Of a DNA stretch of 14,051 bases, positions 1-6,869 are shown piece by piece. Made by a program: the position numbers and the translations under genes. Location: NCBI GenBank assembly GCA_029859385.1, contig JAOUDF010000049.1, positions 1 through 14,051 of the forward strand. The letters run 5' to 3'. The notes under the pieces were generated by a model. It saw only the letters and a list, made by a program, of their open reading frames with translations. It ran no database searches and was not told the DNA's origin. How positions within the stretch are numbered: position 1 is the stretch's first letter; the number at the start of each line of letters is the position of its first letter. This stretch comes from Nitrospirota bacterium (lineage in GTDB: Bacteria; Nitrospirota; JAOUDF01).

Positions 1-47
1 CGGTTTATGGCAAGAGTAAAAGTTTCTTTAGCAAATGAGGTGTTAGC

Positions 48-1742
48 ATGAAGAGCTTCGGCGCAAAAGAAAAATACTTTGTTACGTTTATGATCATTGT
101 CTTTATAGGCTTTATGGGTGATATCGCTCAATCTGCTCCACCAATAGCACCTCCCGGCGGTGGGCAGCAGATTACCGGCGCCAACGTGGTCGACGGCAGC
201 CTGACCGGCATCGATATTCAGGACGGTACTATTGATTCGGTAGATATAGCCCCGAGTGCAGTGGGCACGGGGCAGTTGGCTGACGGCGCGGTGACTGGCG
301 CTAAGGTTCAAGCCGATAGCGTGACGGGTACTCATGTGCTCGATGGCAGCCTGACGGGAGCTGATATTCAGGATGGCAGCGTCGGGGCCGCTGATATAGC
401 GGCCGGAGCCGTGGGCACCGGCCAGTTGGCTGATGGCTCTGTAACGGGGGTAAAGGTGCAGGCCGGCAGTATCACCGGTACTCACATCCAGGACGGCAGT
501 GTCGGGTCGACAGACATCGCGGCCAGTGCAGTTGGTACGGGCCAGTTGGCTGATGGTGCGGTAACGGGGGCAAAGGTGCAGGCCGGAAGCCTCAACGGCA
601 GCCACATTCAGGATGGCGGCTTGACGGGGGTGCAGATTCTTGACGGCTCCATAACATCGGCCGACATCGCTCCGGGCTCGATCGGCGCCGGGCAGTTGGG
701 CGATGGCTCTGTAACCGGTTCCAAGGTGCAGGCAGACAGTATTGCCGGTACGCACATTCAGGATGGCAGCGTGAGCGTCGCGGACATCAACTTCAACTAT
801 GCCGGCAGCAACAGCAAAGGTGGGCCCGCGCTGGATGTTAACTGCACCGCCTGCGTTTCCAGATCGGAACTCGACTTCGCAATGCCCGGCTCCGCGGCCC
901 GGCGGATAGTCGTGGCGGCCAGCGGCGGGGATTTTACCAGTGTCAGTGCTGCTCTTGCCGCCATCAATCCATCGGCGACGGAGCCTTATGTAATCGACGT
1001 CATGCCCGGCCTATACTGGGACAATATTACGATGAAAAGCTATGTGCATCTACGGGGTGCCGGTCGGGAGGTAACGACGCTACGGTGGGGTGGGTTCGGT
1101 AGTCCACCAAACGTCATCACTATTAGTAATTGTAGTCATGTGGCAATTTCAGGCTTTTTGATTACAGGTGGGTATCATGGGGTGAATATTCAATCATCAA
1201 CTTCTGTGACAATTGCAGACAACTTTATCGGGAGCGCTGGGCAGGCAGGACTCAATATCTATAACTCAACAGATTTGACCATTTCAGGAAACAAAGTCAA
1301 CAATAACCAATATGGGGGTATCTGGTTAAATTATTCGTCAGCTGTAATTAGGAATAATGAGGTCAGCTACACTTCTTTGGGGCAGGGTATTGTTGTAATG
1401 TCTTCCTCACCAATAATTGATGGAAATATTATTAAGGATAACCGTGTAATTGGTCTAACTGTCAGTAACAGCAGTGGCATCATCAGTGGAAATATAATTA
1501 CGGGAAATTGCAAAGAAGTCACTGGGAGTGGACTAAGTATAGAGGCCAGTTCTCCAAAAGTAACCAATAATATCGTTACGAATAATGGTCAATTGTATTC
1601 AGGTGTATATGCATTTGATATAGGTGTCTATGGAGCCTCTACGCCGAACATTAGTTTCAACATATACGACACAATTACCGGCACAACCGGCGTTGGCCAG
1701 TTCAACGTCAAATCCAACGGCGACCCGGCTCCGGCGCCGTGA
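48..1742 (+). CDS. Exported decapeptide-repeat / right-handed beta-helix protein
   Basis: A 564-residue protein of unknown function. Residues 1-30 look like a signal peptide (basic start, hydrophobic 11-24); the cleavage site is unclear because AQSA is followed by Pro. Residues 41-250 are 21 decapeptides in perfect phase, consensus roughly [SA][VIL]xGx[DKHQ][IVL][AQ]xG, arranged in a higher-order 50-residue pattern. A Cys-rich linker (NCTAC, 266-270) leads to a region starting near 285 (GGDFTSVSAALAAIN, then HLRGAGRE) that resembles the first coil of pectin-lyase-like or DUF1565 proteins. Residues 355-545 carry repeated SGN, NNxV and DGNII turns typical of parallel beta-helix (PbH1) coils. 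The ATG at 48 has GAGG at 37-40, 7 nt upstream. The beta-helix part is much more AT-rich than the repeat part. I infer a surface or secreted structural/carbohydrate-binding role; no catalytic residues are assigned. Confidence 0.85.
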   Translation: MKSFGAKEKYFVTFMIIVFIGFMGDIAQSAPPIAPPGGGQQITGANVVDGSLTGIDIQDGTIDSVDIAPSAVGTGQLADGAVTGAKVQADSVTGTHVLDGSLTGADIQDGSVGAADIAAGAVGTGQLADGSVTGVKVQAGSITGTHIQDGSVGSTDIAASAVGTGQLADGAVTGAKVQAGSLNGSHIQDGGLTGVQILDGSITSADIAPGSIGAGQLGDGSVTGSKVQADSIAGTHIQDGSVSVADINFNYAGSNSKGGPALDVNCTACVSRSELDFAMPGSAARRIVVAASGGDFTSVSAALAAINPSATEPYVIDVMPGLYWDNITMKSYVHLRGAGREVTTLRWGGFGSPPNVITISNCSHVAISGFLITGGYHGVNIQSSTSVTIADNFIGSAGQAGLNIYNSTDLTISGNKVNNNQYGGIWLNYSSAVIRNNEVSYTSLGQGIVVMSSSPIIDGNIIKDNRVIGLTVSNSSGIISGNIITGNCKEVTGSGLSIEASSPKVTNNIVTNNGQLYSGVYAFDIGVYGASTPNISFNIYDTITGTTGVGQFNVKSNGDPAPAP

Positions 1743-1758
1743 CGCAGGCTGTTGTTTG

Positions 1759-1794
1759 CAAAGGGCGTGGAAAACTCCACGCCCTTTGTTTTTC
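1759..1794 (+). terminator. Intrinsic terminator of the beta-helix gene
   Basis: A perfect 13-bp stem pairs 1759-1771 with 1776-1788 around an AAAC loop and is followed by TTTTTCT. It starts 16 nt after the stop codon of the plus-strand gene. On the minus strand the hairpin also lies just past the stop of the HAD gene, but the sequence after it there is CAAACAAC, so it is a poor U-tract in that direction. It probably works mainly on plus-strand transcripts. Confidence 0.9.
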
Positions 1795-1798
1795 TATC

Positions 1799-2443
1799 TT
1801 AATTAGGGAAATATTCCCCCATCTCCCGCATAAACTGCTCACGGTCCTCGAAGAGTATAGTTTTAAGCCCCTTATCCCTCGCCCTTTCTACGTTTCCCGG
1901 ATTGTCATCGACGAACAAAGCCTGCCCATGAGCTATGCCCATGTCGCTCACCACGTCGTCAAAGACTGACGGGTCGCGCTTTCCTTTTCCTATGTGGTAG
2001 CTTACGTAAACTTTGTCGAACTCCCGGTAAAAATGGTCGCGGGCGTCCAGGCGGTCGAGCCAGTCGGTCTGGTCGCTGAGGATGGCGGTAAGCATCCCCT
2101 CTCGTCGCAGATTGCGGACGAGGTCGATCATCCACGGCCGCAGGACGAACCGCCCCATCACCTCGCGGACCAGCTCGGCATCGGATTCCCTGATATGGGC
2201 GCGGGAACGCAGGAGACGCAAAAAGTCCGCCTCCGTTCCCCGGTTGACCATGTAACCTGAGTCGTAGACTGCATCCAGACCAATCTGGTGCAACCAGTCA
2301 GGGTCGAGTCCGTTGCGCAGCGCGATTGCGCGAAGTCCGTCCCGGAACCCCTCCTCGGCCAGCACGCCGCCGTAATCGAATATGACAGCCTTTATAGAAT
2401 TGACCTGTTTTTCATTCTCCATGTTTTGCCGGTTTGTCATCAT
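1799..2443 (-). CDS. HAD-superfamily hydrolase (HAD-IA-like phosphatase)
   Basis: A 214-residue cytoplasmic HAD-family hydrolase, probably acting on a small phosphorylated metabolite. Motif I is FDYGGV with nucleophile D23, motif II is S123 in ILSDQ, motif III is K155 in GKGKRDPSVF, and motif IV is FVDDN with D179/D180. An alpha-helical cap sits between motifs I and II (about 30-110), as in HAD-IA proteins such as YihX. The usual second Asp of motif I (D+2, the general acid/base) is Gly25; YihX-like members also lack it, so activity is not excluded. The start is the first of two adjacent ATGs: AGAGGA (minus strand, 2451-2456) lies 7 nt upstream. Transcribed away from the pyr operon, with no sign of functional coupling to it. 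The substrate cannot be read from sequence. Confidence 0.87.
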   Translation of the reverse strand: MMTNRQNMENEKQVNSIKAVIFDYGGVLAEEGFRDGLRAIALRNGLDPDWLHQIGLDAVYDSGYMVNRGTEADFLRLLRSRAHIRESDAELVREVMGRFVLRPWMIDLVRNLRREGMLTAILSDQTDWLDRLDARDHFYREFDKVYVSYHIGKGKRDPSVFDDVVSDMGIAHGQALFVDDNPGNVERARDKGLKTILFEDREQFMREMGEYFPN

Positions 2444-2475
2444 GATGGTATCCTCTGGTTAAGGCGATTGGGAAA

Positions 2476-2504
2476 TATATAGCAGTTTTGGTTTGGTTGG
2501 TGAA
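2476..2504 (-). promoter_or_regulatory. Possible promoter of the HAD gene
   Basis: On the minus strand TTCACC (2504-2499) and TATATA (2481-2476) are 17 bp apart, about 33 nt before the start codon. The -35 match is only 4 of 6, so this is a weak prediction. Confidence 0.35.
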
Positions 2505-2535
2505 AGGGAATTGGGTGATATTCGTAATATTCAAC

Positions 2536-2565
2536 TTGACATCGAACGGGGTTTGGGAGTATAAA
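2536..2565 (+). promoter_or_regulatory. Sigma-70 type promoter of the pyr operon
   Basis: A perfect TTGACA (2536-2541) and TATAAA (2560-2565) are separated by 18 bp. Transcription should start near 2572, just before the PyrR-binding hairpin, leaving a leader of about 140 nt before pyrR. It is the best promoter match in the window and lies where the operon needs one. Confidence 0.75.
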
Positions 2566-2578
2566 GCGATCTCGACGT

Positions 2579-2614
2579 AACCTTTAAATCCAGCTCCGAG
2601 AAGCTGGCAAGGTT
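2579..2614 (+). promoter_or_regulatory. PyrR-binding hairpin (anti-antiterminator)
   Basis: The lower stem AACCTT (2579-2584) pairs with AAGGTT (2609-2614); an internal loop (TAAAT against C) follows; the upper stem CCAGCT (2590-2595) pairs with AGCTGG (2602-2607). The closing hexaloop is CCGAGA (2596-2601), matching the CNGNGA loop of the PyrR-binding consensus defined in Bacillus pyr leaders. UMP- or UTP-bound PyrR is expected to stabilise this structure and so favour termination downstream. Confidence 0.85.
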
Positions 2615-2663
2615 CGGACGCCCAGGATGTATAGCATCCACTTCTGTGTATCCGAAAAACCTT
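2609..2663 (+). promoter_or_regulatory. Antiterminator structure of the pyr leader
   Basis: AAGGTTCGGA (2609-2618) can pair with TCCG (2651-2654) plus AACCTT (2658-2663), giving 10 pairs with a bulge of three A. The enclosed part holds a small GGATG/CATCC hairpin (2625-2639). The structure needs the same AAGGTT used by the PyrR-binding stem and the same AACCTT that opens the terminator, so the three folds exclude one another. Confidence 0.7.
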
Positions 2664-2694
2664 CATGCTCTCGCGGGCGTGAAGGTTTTTTTTT
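2654..2694 (+). terminator. pyr leader attenuator terminator
   Basis: An 11-bp stem (2658-2668 with 2677-2687, one G-T pair) with an 8-nt loop is followed by an unbroken run of nine T (2686-2694). It lies 17 nt before the pyrR start codon, inside the leader, so it must be conditional: a regulated attenuator, not an operon end. Confidence 0.88.
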
Positions 2695-2711
2695 GACCGG
2701 AAAGGGCACAA

Positions 2712-3263
2712 ATGTCTAAAGAAAAAGCCCTCATCATGAACCGCCAGTCGGTCGACCGCGCCCTCACCCGCATTGCCCACGAGATCGTGGAGCGCAACAA
2801 GGGGACGGAGAACCTCGCGCTGATCGGTATCCGGACCTGCGGGGTCTACCTGGCCCAGCGGCTGGCCTCGAAGATACGGGACATTGAAGGGGTTGAAATC
2901 CCCGTCGGTGTCCTCGACATCACCTTTTACCGTGATGATATCTCCTCCAAAAAGGGAGCGGCGCCGGTGCAGGCGACGGAGATACATTTCTCGGTTGTGG
3001 GCCAGCGGATTATCCTTGTGGATGACGTGCTCTATACCGGCCGGACCATCCGGGCGGCCCTCGACAGCATCATGGACTACGGCAGGCCGGAACTGATCCA
3101 GCTGGCGGTGCTGGTGGACCGCGGCCACAGGGAGCTTCCCATCCGCGCCGACTACGTGGGTAAGAACGTCCCCACGGCCAAAAAAGAAAAGGTAAAGCTC
3201 GAATTAGTCGAAGGCGGAAACGCCGAAGACCGGGTCATCATCATGGAAGGTGAGGAGGAGTGA
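2712..3263 (+). CDS. pyrR: PyrR: pyr operon attenuation regulator / uracil phosphoribosyltransferase
   Basis: A 183-residue protein, close to the length of Bacillus PyrR. It belongs to the type I phosphoribosyltransferase fold: the PRPP-binding motif ILVDDVLYTGRT is at 101-112, and the family signature DRGHRELPIRADYVGKNVPT is at 136-155. PyrR proteins bind a specific hairpin in pyr mRNA when UMP is high and cause termination in the leader; many also make UMP from uracil and PRPP. Both are family knowledge, but here the matching RNA hairpin is directly upstream (2579-2614), which strongly supports the regulatory role. First gene of the operon. The start at 2712 has a modest purine-rich site (GGAAAGGG, 2699-2706). 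Its stop codon shares one base with the pyrB ATG. Confidence 0.96.
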   Translation: MSKEKALIMNRQSVDRALTRIAHEIVERNKGTENLALIGIRTCGVYLAQRLASKIRDIEGVEIPVGVLDITFYRDDISSKKGAAPVQATEIHFSVVGQRIILVDDVLYTGRTIRAALDSIMDYGRPELIQLAVLVDRGHRELPIRADYVGKNVPTAKKEKVKLELVEGGNAEDRVIIMEGEEE

Positions 3264-4189
3264 TGGGTTTCGCGGCTCGGCACCTTCTTGGAATCGAGGA
3301 CCTCAGCAGGGAAGAGATTGAAGGGCTGCTGGAGTCGAGCCGTTCCTTTAAAGAGGTTTTGAGGCGCGACATCAAGAAGGTCCCCGCCATGCGCGGCAAA
3401 ACGGTGGTCAACCTTTTCTACGAGGCGAGCACCCGCACCCGCACCTCGTTCGAAATCGCCGGAAAGCGTCTCTCCGCCGACGTCATCAACGTATCGGTTT
3501 CGACCAGCAGCGTGGTGAAGGGCGAATCGCTGCTCGATACGGCCCGCAACATAGAGGCGCTGAACCCCGACGTCATCGTCGTCCGCCATTCCAGTTCCGG
3601 CGCGCCGCATTTCCTCGCCCGCTCGGTGCAGTGCTCGGTGGTCAATGCCGGGGACGGTTCCCATGAACACCCGACGCAGGCCCTTCTCGACGCCTTCACC
3701 ATGCTGGAGCACGGCAAGAAGCTGGAAGGGCTGAAGGTTGCCATTATCGGCGACGTGGCCCACAGCAGGGTGGCCCGGTCGAACATCCACCTGCTGGGCA
3801 AGATGGGGGCGGAGATAAGGCTCGCAGGGCCGTCTACCCTTATGCCGCGGGGAGTGGAGCGCCTTCCGGTACAGATATTCAGTTGCATGGAAGATGCTCT
3901 GGCTGAGGCCGACGTGGTGATGATGCTCCGGATTCAGATGGAGCGGCAGGGTAAGGGGTACTTCCCTTCGCTGCGGGAGTATTCGCGCTTCTACGGCCTG
4001 ACGTCGGCGCGGCTGGCTTTGGCAAAAGAGGATGCGCTGGTGATGCACCCCGGTCCGATGAACCGGGGTATCGAGATATCCGCCGATGTGGCTGACGGTC
4101 CCCGGTCGGTTATCATGGACCAGGTGACCAACGGCCTTGCGGTGAGGATGGCGGTACTGTTTCTGGTGAGCGGCGGCTCGAAGGAATAA
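3263..4189 (+). CDS. pyrB: Aspartate carbamoyltransferase catalytic subunit
   Basis: Transfers the carbamoyl group from carbamoyl phosphate to aspartate, the first committed step of pyrimidine synthesis. With the ATG at 3263 it has 308 residues, the length of a stand-alone catalytic chain. Visible motifs are the carbamoyl-phosphate loop STRTRTSFE (56-64), the active-site Lys loop SSVVKGES (82-89), HPTQ (136-139) and HPGPMNRG (262-269). A GTG at 3260 would add one residue, but AGGAGG at 3253-3258 is then only 1 nt away and is 4 nt from the ATG, so 3263 is preferred. The TGATG junction with pyrR suggests translational coupling. No pyrI regulatory chain gene lies in the window, so control is probably mainly through PyrR. 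Confidence 0.96.
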   Translation: MGFAARHLLGIEDLSREEIEGLLESSRSFKEVLRRDIKKVPAMRGKTVVNLFYEASTRTRTSFEIAGKRLSADVINVSVSTSSVVKGESLLDTARNIEALNPDVIVVRHSSSGAPHFLARSVQCSVVNAGDGSHEHPTQALLDAFTMLEHGKKLEGLKVAIIGDVAHSRVARSNIHLLGKMGAEIRLAGPSTLMPRGVERLPVQIFSCMEDALAEADVVMMLRIQMERQGKGYFPSLREYSRFYGLTSARLALAKEDALVMHPGPMNRGIEISADVADGPRSVIMDQVTNGLAVRMAVLFLVSGGSKE

Positions 4190-4201
4190 AGGATTATGGC
4201 A

Positions 4202-5482
4202 ATGAACGTGATAATAAAGGGCGGCAGGGTTATCGATCCGGCTTCTGGTCTCGACAAGGTCTGCGACGTGGTCATCGATAACGGTATCATCGTGAAGGTG
4301 GGCACTGCCGGAAAGAAGACAGCGGGCTGCTCGGTGATCGACGCCTCGGGCAAGGTGGTGGCGCCGGGGTTGATCGATATCCACGTGCACCTGCGCGAGC
4401 CGGGTCTGGAGTATAAAGAGACCATCTTGACCGGGACCGAGGCGGCGGCCGCAGGAGGCTTCACTGCCGTGGCCTGCATGCCGAATACGAAGCCGATCAA
4501 TGATAATCGGGCGGTCACCGACTATATCGTCCGCAAGGGTCGCGACGAAGGGGCCGTCAGGGTATACCCCATAGGCGCCATCACCAAGGGATCAACCGGC
4601 GAGGAACTGGCGGAGATCGGCGACATGATCGAGGCTGGTGCGGTGGCGATCTCTGACGACGGCAAACCGGTGACCAGCTCCGTCATGATGCGCCGGGCCA
4701 TGGAATATTCCAGAAACTTCGGGATTACGGTGGTTTCCCATGCCGAGGATATGAGCCTTGCCGAAGGGGGCGTGATGAACGAAGGGGCCCTCTCGACGCG
4801 CCTTGGGCTGAGGGGTATCCCCGCCATTGCCGAGGATATCGCATCGGCCCGGGATATCCTGCTGGCCGAGTATACCGGCGCGCGGCTTCATCTGGCGCAT
4901 GTGAGTACGGCAGGAACCGTGCGGTTGATAAGAGAAGCGAAACAGCGCGGGATCGCCGTTACTGCCGAAACCTGCCCCCATTACTTTACCCTTACCGAGG
5001 CGGCGGTGGATGGCTACAATACCAACGCAAAGATGAACCCGCCGCTCAGGGGCGAAGAGGATGTGGCCGCTATCCGTGAGGCCCTGAGAGACGGGACGAT
5101 CGACGTTATCGCCACCGACCATGCCCCGCATCACTATTCTGAAAAAGATGCGGAGTTCGACCAGGCGCCCTTCGGCATCGTTGGGCTTGAAACGGCGCTG
5201 TCGCTCACGCTGTCACTGGTGCGCGACGGGGTGATGTCGTTGTCCGATGCCCTGGCGGCGCTTACGACGAACCCGGCGAAGGCGCTGGGGCTGCCCGGCG
5301 GGAGCCTTGCGGTGGGAAGTGCCGCCGATCTCGTTATCATCGACCTCGATGCGGAATGGGAAGTGAAGCCGGAGAAGTTCCGGTCCAAGGGGCGGAATAC
5401 CCCCTTTGCCGGCTGGAAGATGAAGGGCAGGGCGGCTGCGACGATCGTTGATGGAAAATTGGTGTATCAGGCTGAGAACTGA
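4202..5482 (+). CDS. pyrC: Dihydroorotase
   Basis: Cyclises N-carbamoyl-aspartate to dihydroorotate; a zinc amidohydrolase of the class I type found next to pyrB in many bacteria. With ATG 4202 it has 426 residues. Metal-site residues are visible: H61 and H63 in DIHVHLREPG, H180 in VSHAED, H233 in LAHVS and D306 in ATDHAPHH; NPPLR before the last motif fits substrate binding. All expected ligands are present, so this is an active-type enzyme and not an inactive pyrC-like scaffold. An in-frame ATG at 4196 would add two residues, but AAAGGA (4188-4193) is 8 nt from 4202 and only 2 nt from 4196, and the family normally begins near MNxxIKGGRVID. The gap after pyrB is 12 nt. Confidence 0.95.
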   Translation: MNVIIKGGRVIDPASGLDKVCDVVIDNGIIVKVGTAGKKTAGCSVIDASGKVVAPGLIDIHVHLREPGLEYKETILTGTEAAAAGGFTAVACMPNTKPINDNRAVTDYIVRKGRDEGAVRVYPIGAITKGSTGEELAEIGDMIEAGAVAISDDGKPVTSSVMMRRAMEYSRNFGITVVSHAEDMSLAEGGVMNEGALSTRLGLRGIPAIAEDIASARDILLAEYTGARLHLAHVSTAGTVRLIREAKQRGIAVTAETCPHYFTLTEAAVDGYNTNAKMNPPLRGEEDVAAIREALRDGTIDVIATDHAPHHYSEKDAEFDQAPFGIVGLETALSLTLSLVRDGVMSLSDALAALTTNPAKALGLPGGSLAVGSAADLVIIDLDAEWEVKPEKFRSKGRNTPFAGWKMKGRAAATIVDGKLVYQAEN

Positions 5483-5494
5483 AGGAGATTAAGG

Positions 5495-6622
5495 GTGGAA
5501 AAAGCACTACTTGCACTGGCGGACGGCAGGGTCTTCACCGGCAGGCCTTTCGGCATGAAAGGCGAGGCATCGGGCGAGGTGGTCTTCAATACCAGCATGT
5601 GCGGTTATCAGGAGATACTGACCGACCCTTCCTACCAGGGGCAGATGGTCACCATGACCTATCCTGAAATAGGGAACTACGGCTACAACGACGAAGACAT
5701 GGAGGCTGCGGCCCCCTTTGTGCGGGGCTTCATCGTCAAGGAGTATATCGACTATCCCAGCAACTGGCGTGCGGCTGGAAGCCTGGGCTCGTTCATGAAA
5801 CGCCACGGGATTGTGGGGATTCAGGGGATCGACACACGGGCACTCACGCGGCACATAAGGTCGATGGGGGCCATGCCGGGGATCATTTCATCCCTCGACC
5901 TCAACCCCGACAGCCTGGTGCGCAGGGCAAAGGCCCTTCCCGTAATGACGGGGCAGGACCTGGCCAGCCAGGTGACCTGCAAGGCCCCCTATGCCTGGAC
6001 GGAAGGGTTGTGGGAACTGGGCGTCGGCTATACCAACGAGGAACGGATACGCCCATTGAATGTTGTCGCCTTCGATTTCGGCGTAAAGTACAACATCCTG
6101 CGCAACCTGGTGAGCAGTGGCTGCAAGGTGCAGGTGGTGCCGGCTTCAACCTCGGCCGATGATGTGCTGGCCATGAACCCCGACGGCATATTCCTCTCCA
6201 ACGGACCCGGCGACCCCGAGGCGGTGACCTGCGCCATCGAAACGGTGCGGCGGCTGCTGGGGAAGAAGCCTATCTTCGGGATATGCCTCGGACACCAAAT
6301 ACTGGGACTGGCCATGGGTGGAAAGACCTACAAGCTGAAGTTCGGCCATCGCGGCGGCAACCAGCCGGTAAAGGACCTGACCACGGGGAAGGTGGAGATA
6401 ACCTCGCAGAATCACGGTTTCGCCGTGGATGTTGATTCACTGGGAGGCAGTGTGGAGCTGACCCACATCAACCTCAACGACCAGACGGTGGAAGGTTTCA
6501 GGCACCGGGAGCTGCCCGTTTTTTCGGTGCAGTACCATCCCGAGGCGTCGCCGGGGCCACACGATTCATCCTACCTCTTCAGGAGGTTCACGGCGATGAT
6601 GCGGGGAGATGCATGGCGGTAA
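5495..6622 (+). CDS. carA: Carbamoyl-phosphate synthase small (glutaminase) subunit
   Basis: Hydrolyses glutamine and passes ammonia to CarB for carbamoyl phosphate synthesis. The 375 residues are an N-terminal CarA domain followed by a class I glutamine amidotransferase domain (about 190-375). The catalytic triad is visible: nucleophile C264 in GICLGHQ, and H348 and E350 in YHPEASPGP. The start is a GTG with AAGGAG (5482-5487) 7 nt upstream, 12 nt after the pyrC stop. Unlike the other junctions in this operon, the gap to the next gene is 247 nt and holds an inverted-repeat element. Confidence 0.96.
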   Translation: MEKALLALADGRVFTGRPFGMKGEASGEVVFNTSMCGYQEILTDPSYQGQMVTMTYPEIGNYGYNDEDMEAAAPFVRGFIVKEYIDYPSNWRAAGSLGSFMKRHGIVGIQGIDTRALTRHIRSMGAMPGIISSLDLNPDSLVRRAKALPVMTGQDLASQVTCKAPYAWTEGLWELGVGYTNEERIRPLNVVAFDFGVKYNILRNLVSSGCKVQVVPASTSADDVLAMNPDGIFLSNGPGDPEAVTCAIETVRRLLGKKPIFGICLGHQILGLAMGGKTYKLKFGHRGGNQPVKDLTTGKVEITSQNHGFAVDVDSLGGSVELTHINLNDQTVEGFRHRELPVFSVQYHPEASPGPHDSSYLFRRFTAMMRGDAWR

Positions 6623-6639
6623 GCAGGTAACTATTCAGC

Positions 6640-6820
6640 AAATCCACCGTCCATCGTCTCCCGGGGCCTTCAAAATCCGATATGGGGCGCGTGGAATTTA
6701 TACCTGGCGGACATCGAACGTTTCATCAGGAAAGATGCTTGCGTGCTCAATCCATGGTTCTTAAAGGTGGCGCCGAATATTGGCTGTTGAAGGCCCCGGG
6801 AGACGACGGCCGATGGATTT
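6640..6820. repeat. Long inverted-repeat (MITE-like) element between carA and carB
   Basis: Left arm 6640-6673 and right arm 6787-6820 are inverted copies, 31 of 34 positions matching, with the inner 20 perfect (CCCGGGG core). A second outer match, ATTCAG (6633-6638) against CTGAAT (6827-6832), may extend the element to about 200 bp. Pairing continues inward imperfectly: CCGATAT (6677-6683) with ATATTGG (6777-6783), and GGCGC (6686-6690) with GCGCC (6770-6774). No transposase and no clear target duplication are seen. A 46-codon open frame (6682-6823) starts inside and ends just after the right arm, with no convincing start site. There is no T-tract after the arm, so it is not a simple terminator. 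Being within the operon it is transcribed and should fold as a long RNA hairpin. I infer a non-autonomous mobile element; a fixed RNA-processing hairpin is the alternative. Confidence 0.8.
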
Positions 6821-6869
6821 AATGCACTGAATGGTTTGCGGTAAAAGAGTGTGAGAGAGGAGAAGCAAG

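Noticed and set aside
168..797. CRISPR-like or other non-coding tandem repeat
   Set aside because: The periodicity is in multiples of three, the reading frame is intact and conservation is at the protein level with synonymous changes, so it is a coding repeat.
2412..4390. Long minus-strand open frames opposite pyrR, pyrB and pyrC
   Set aside because: They are antisense shadows of conserved genes, cover the pyr promoter and leader, and resemble no protein family.
6682..6823. A 46-codon plus-strand open frame inside the inverted-repeat element
   Set aside because: It has no Shine-Dalgarno site, its C-terminus is simply the repeat arm, and the peptide is not recognised. It could be a transposase relic, but nothing in the sequence supports it.
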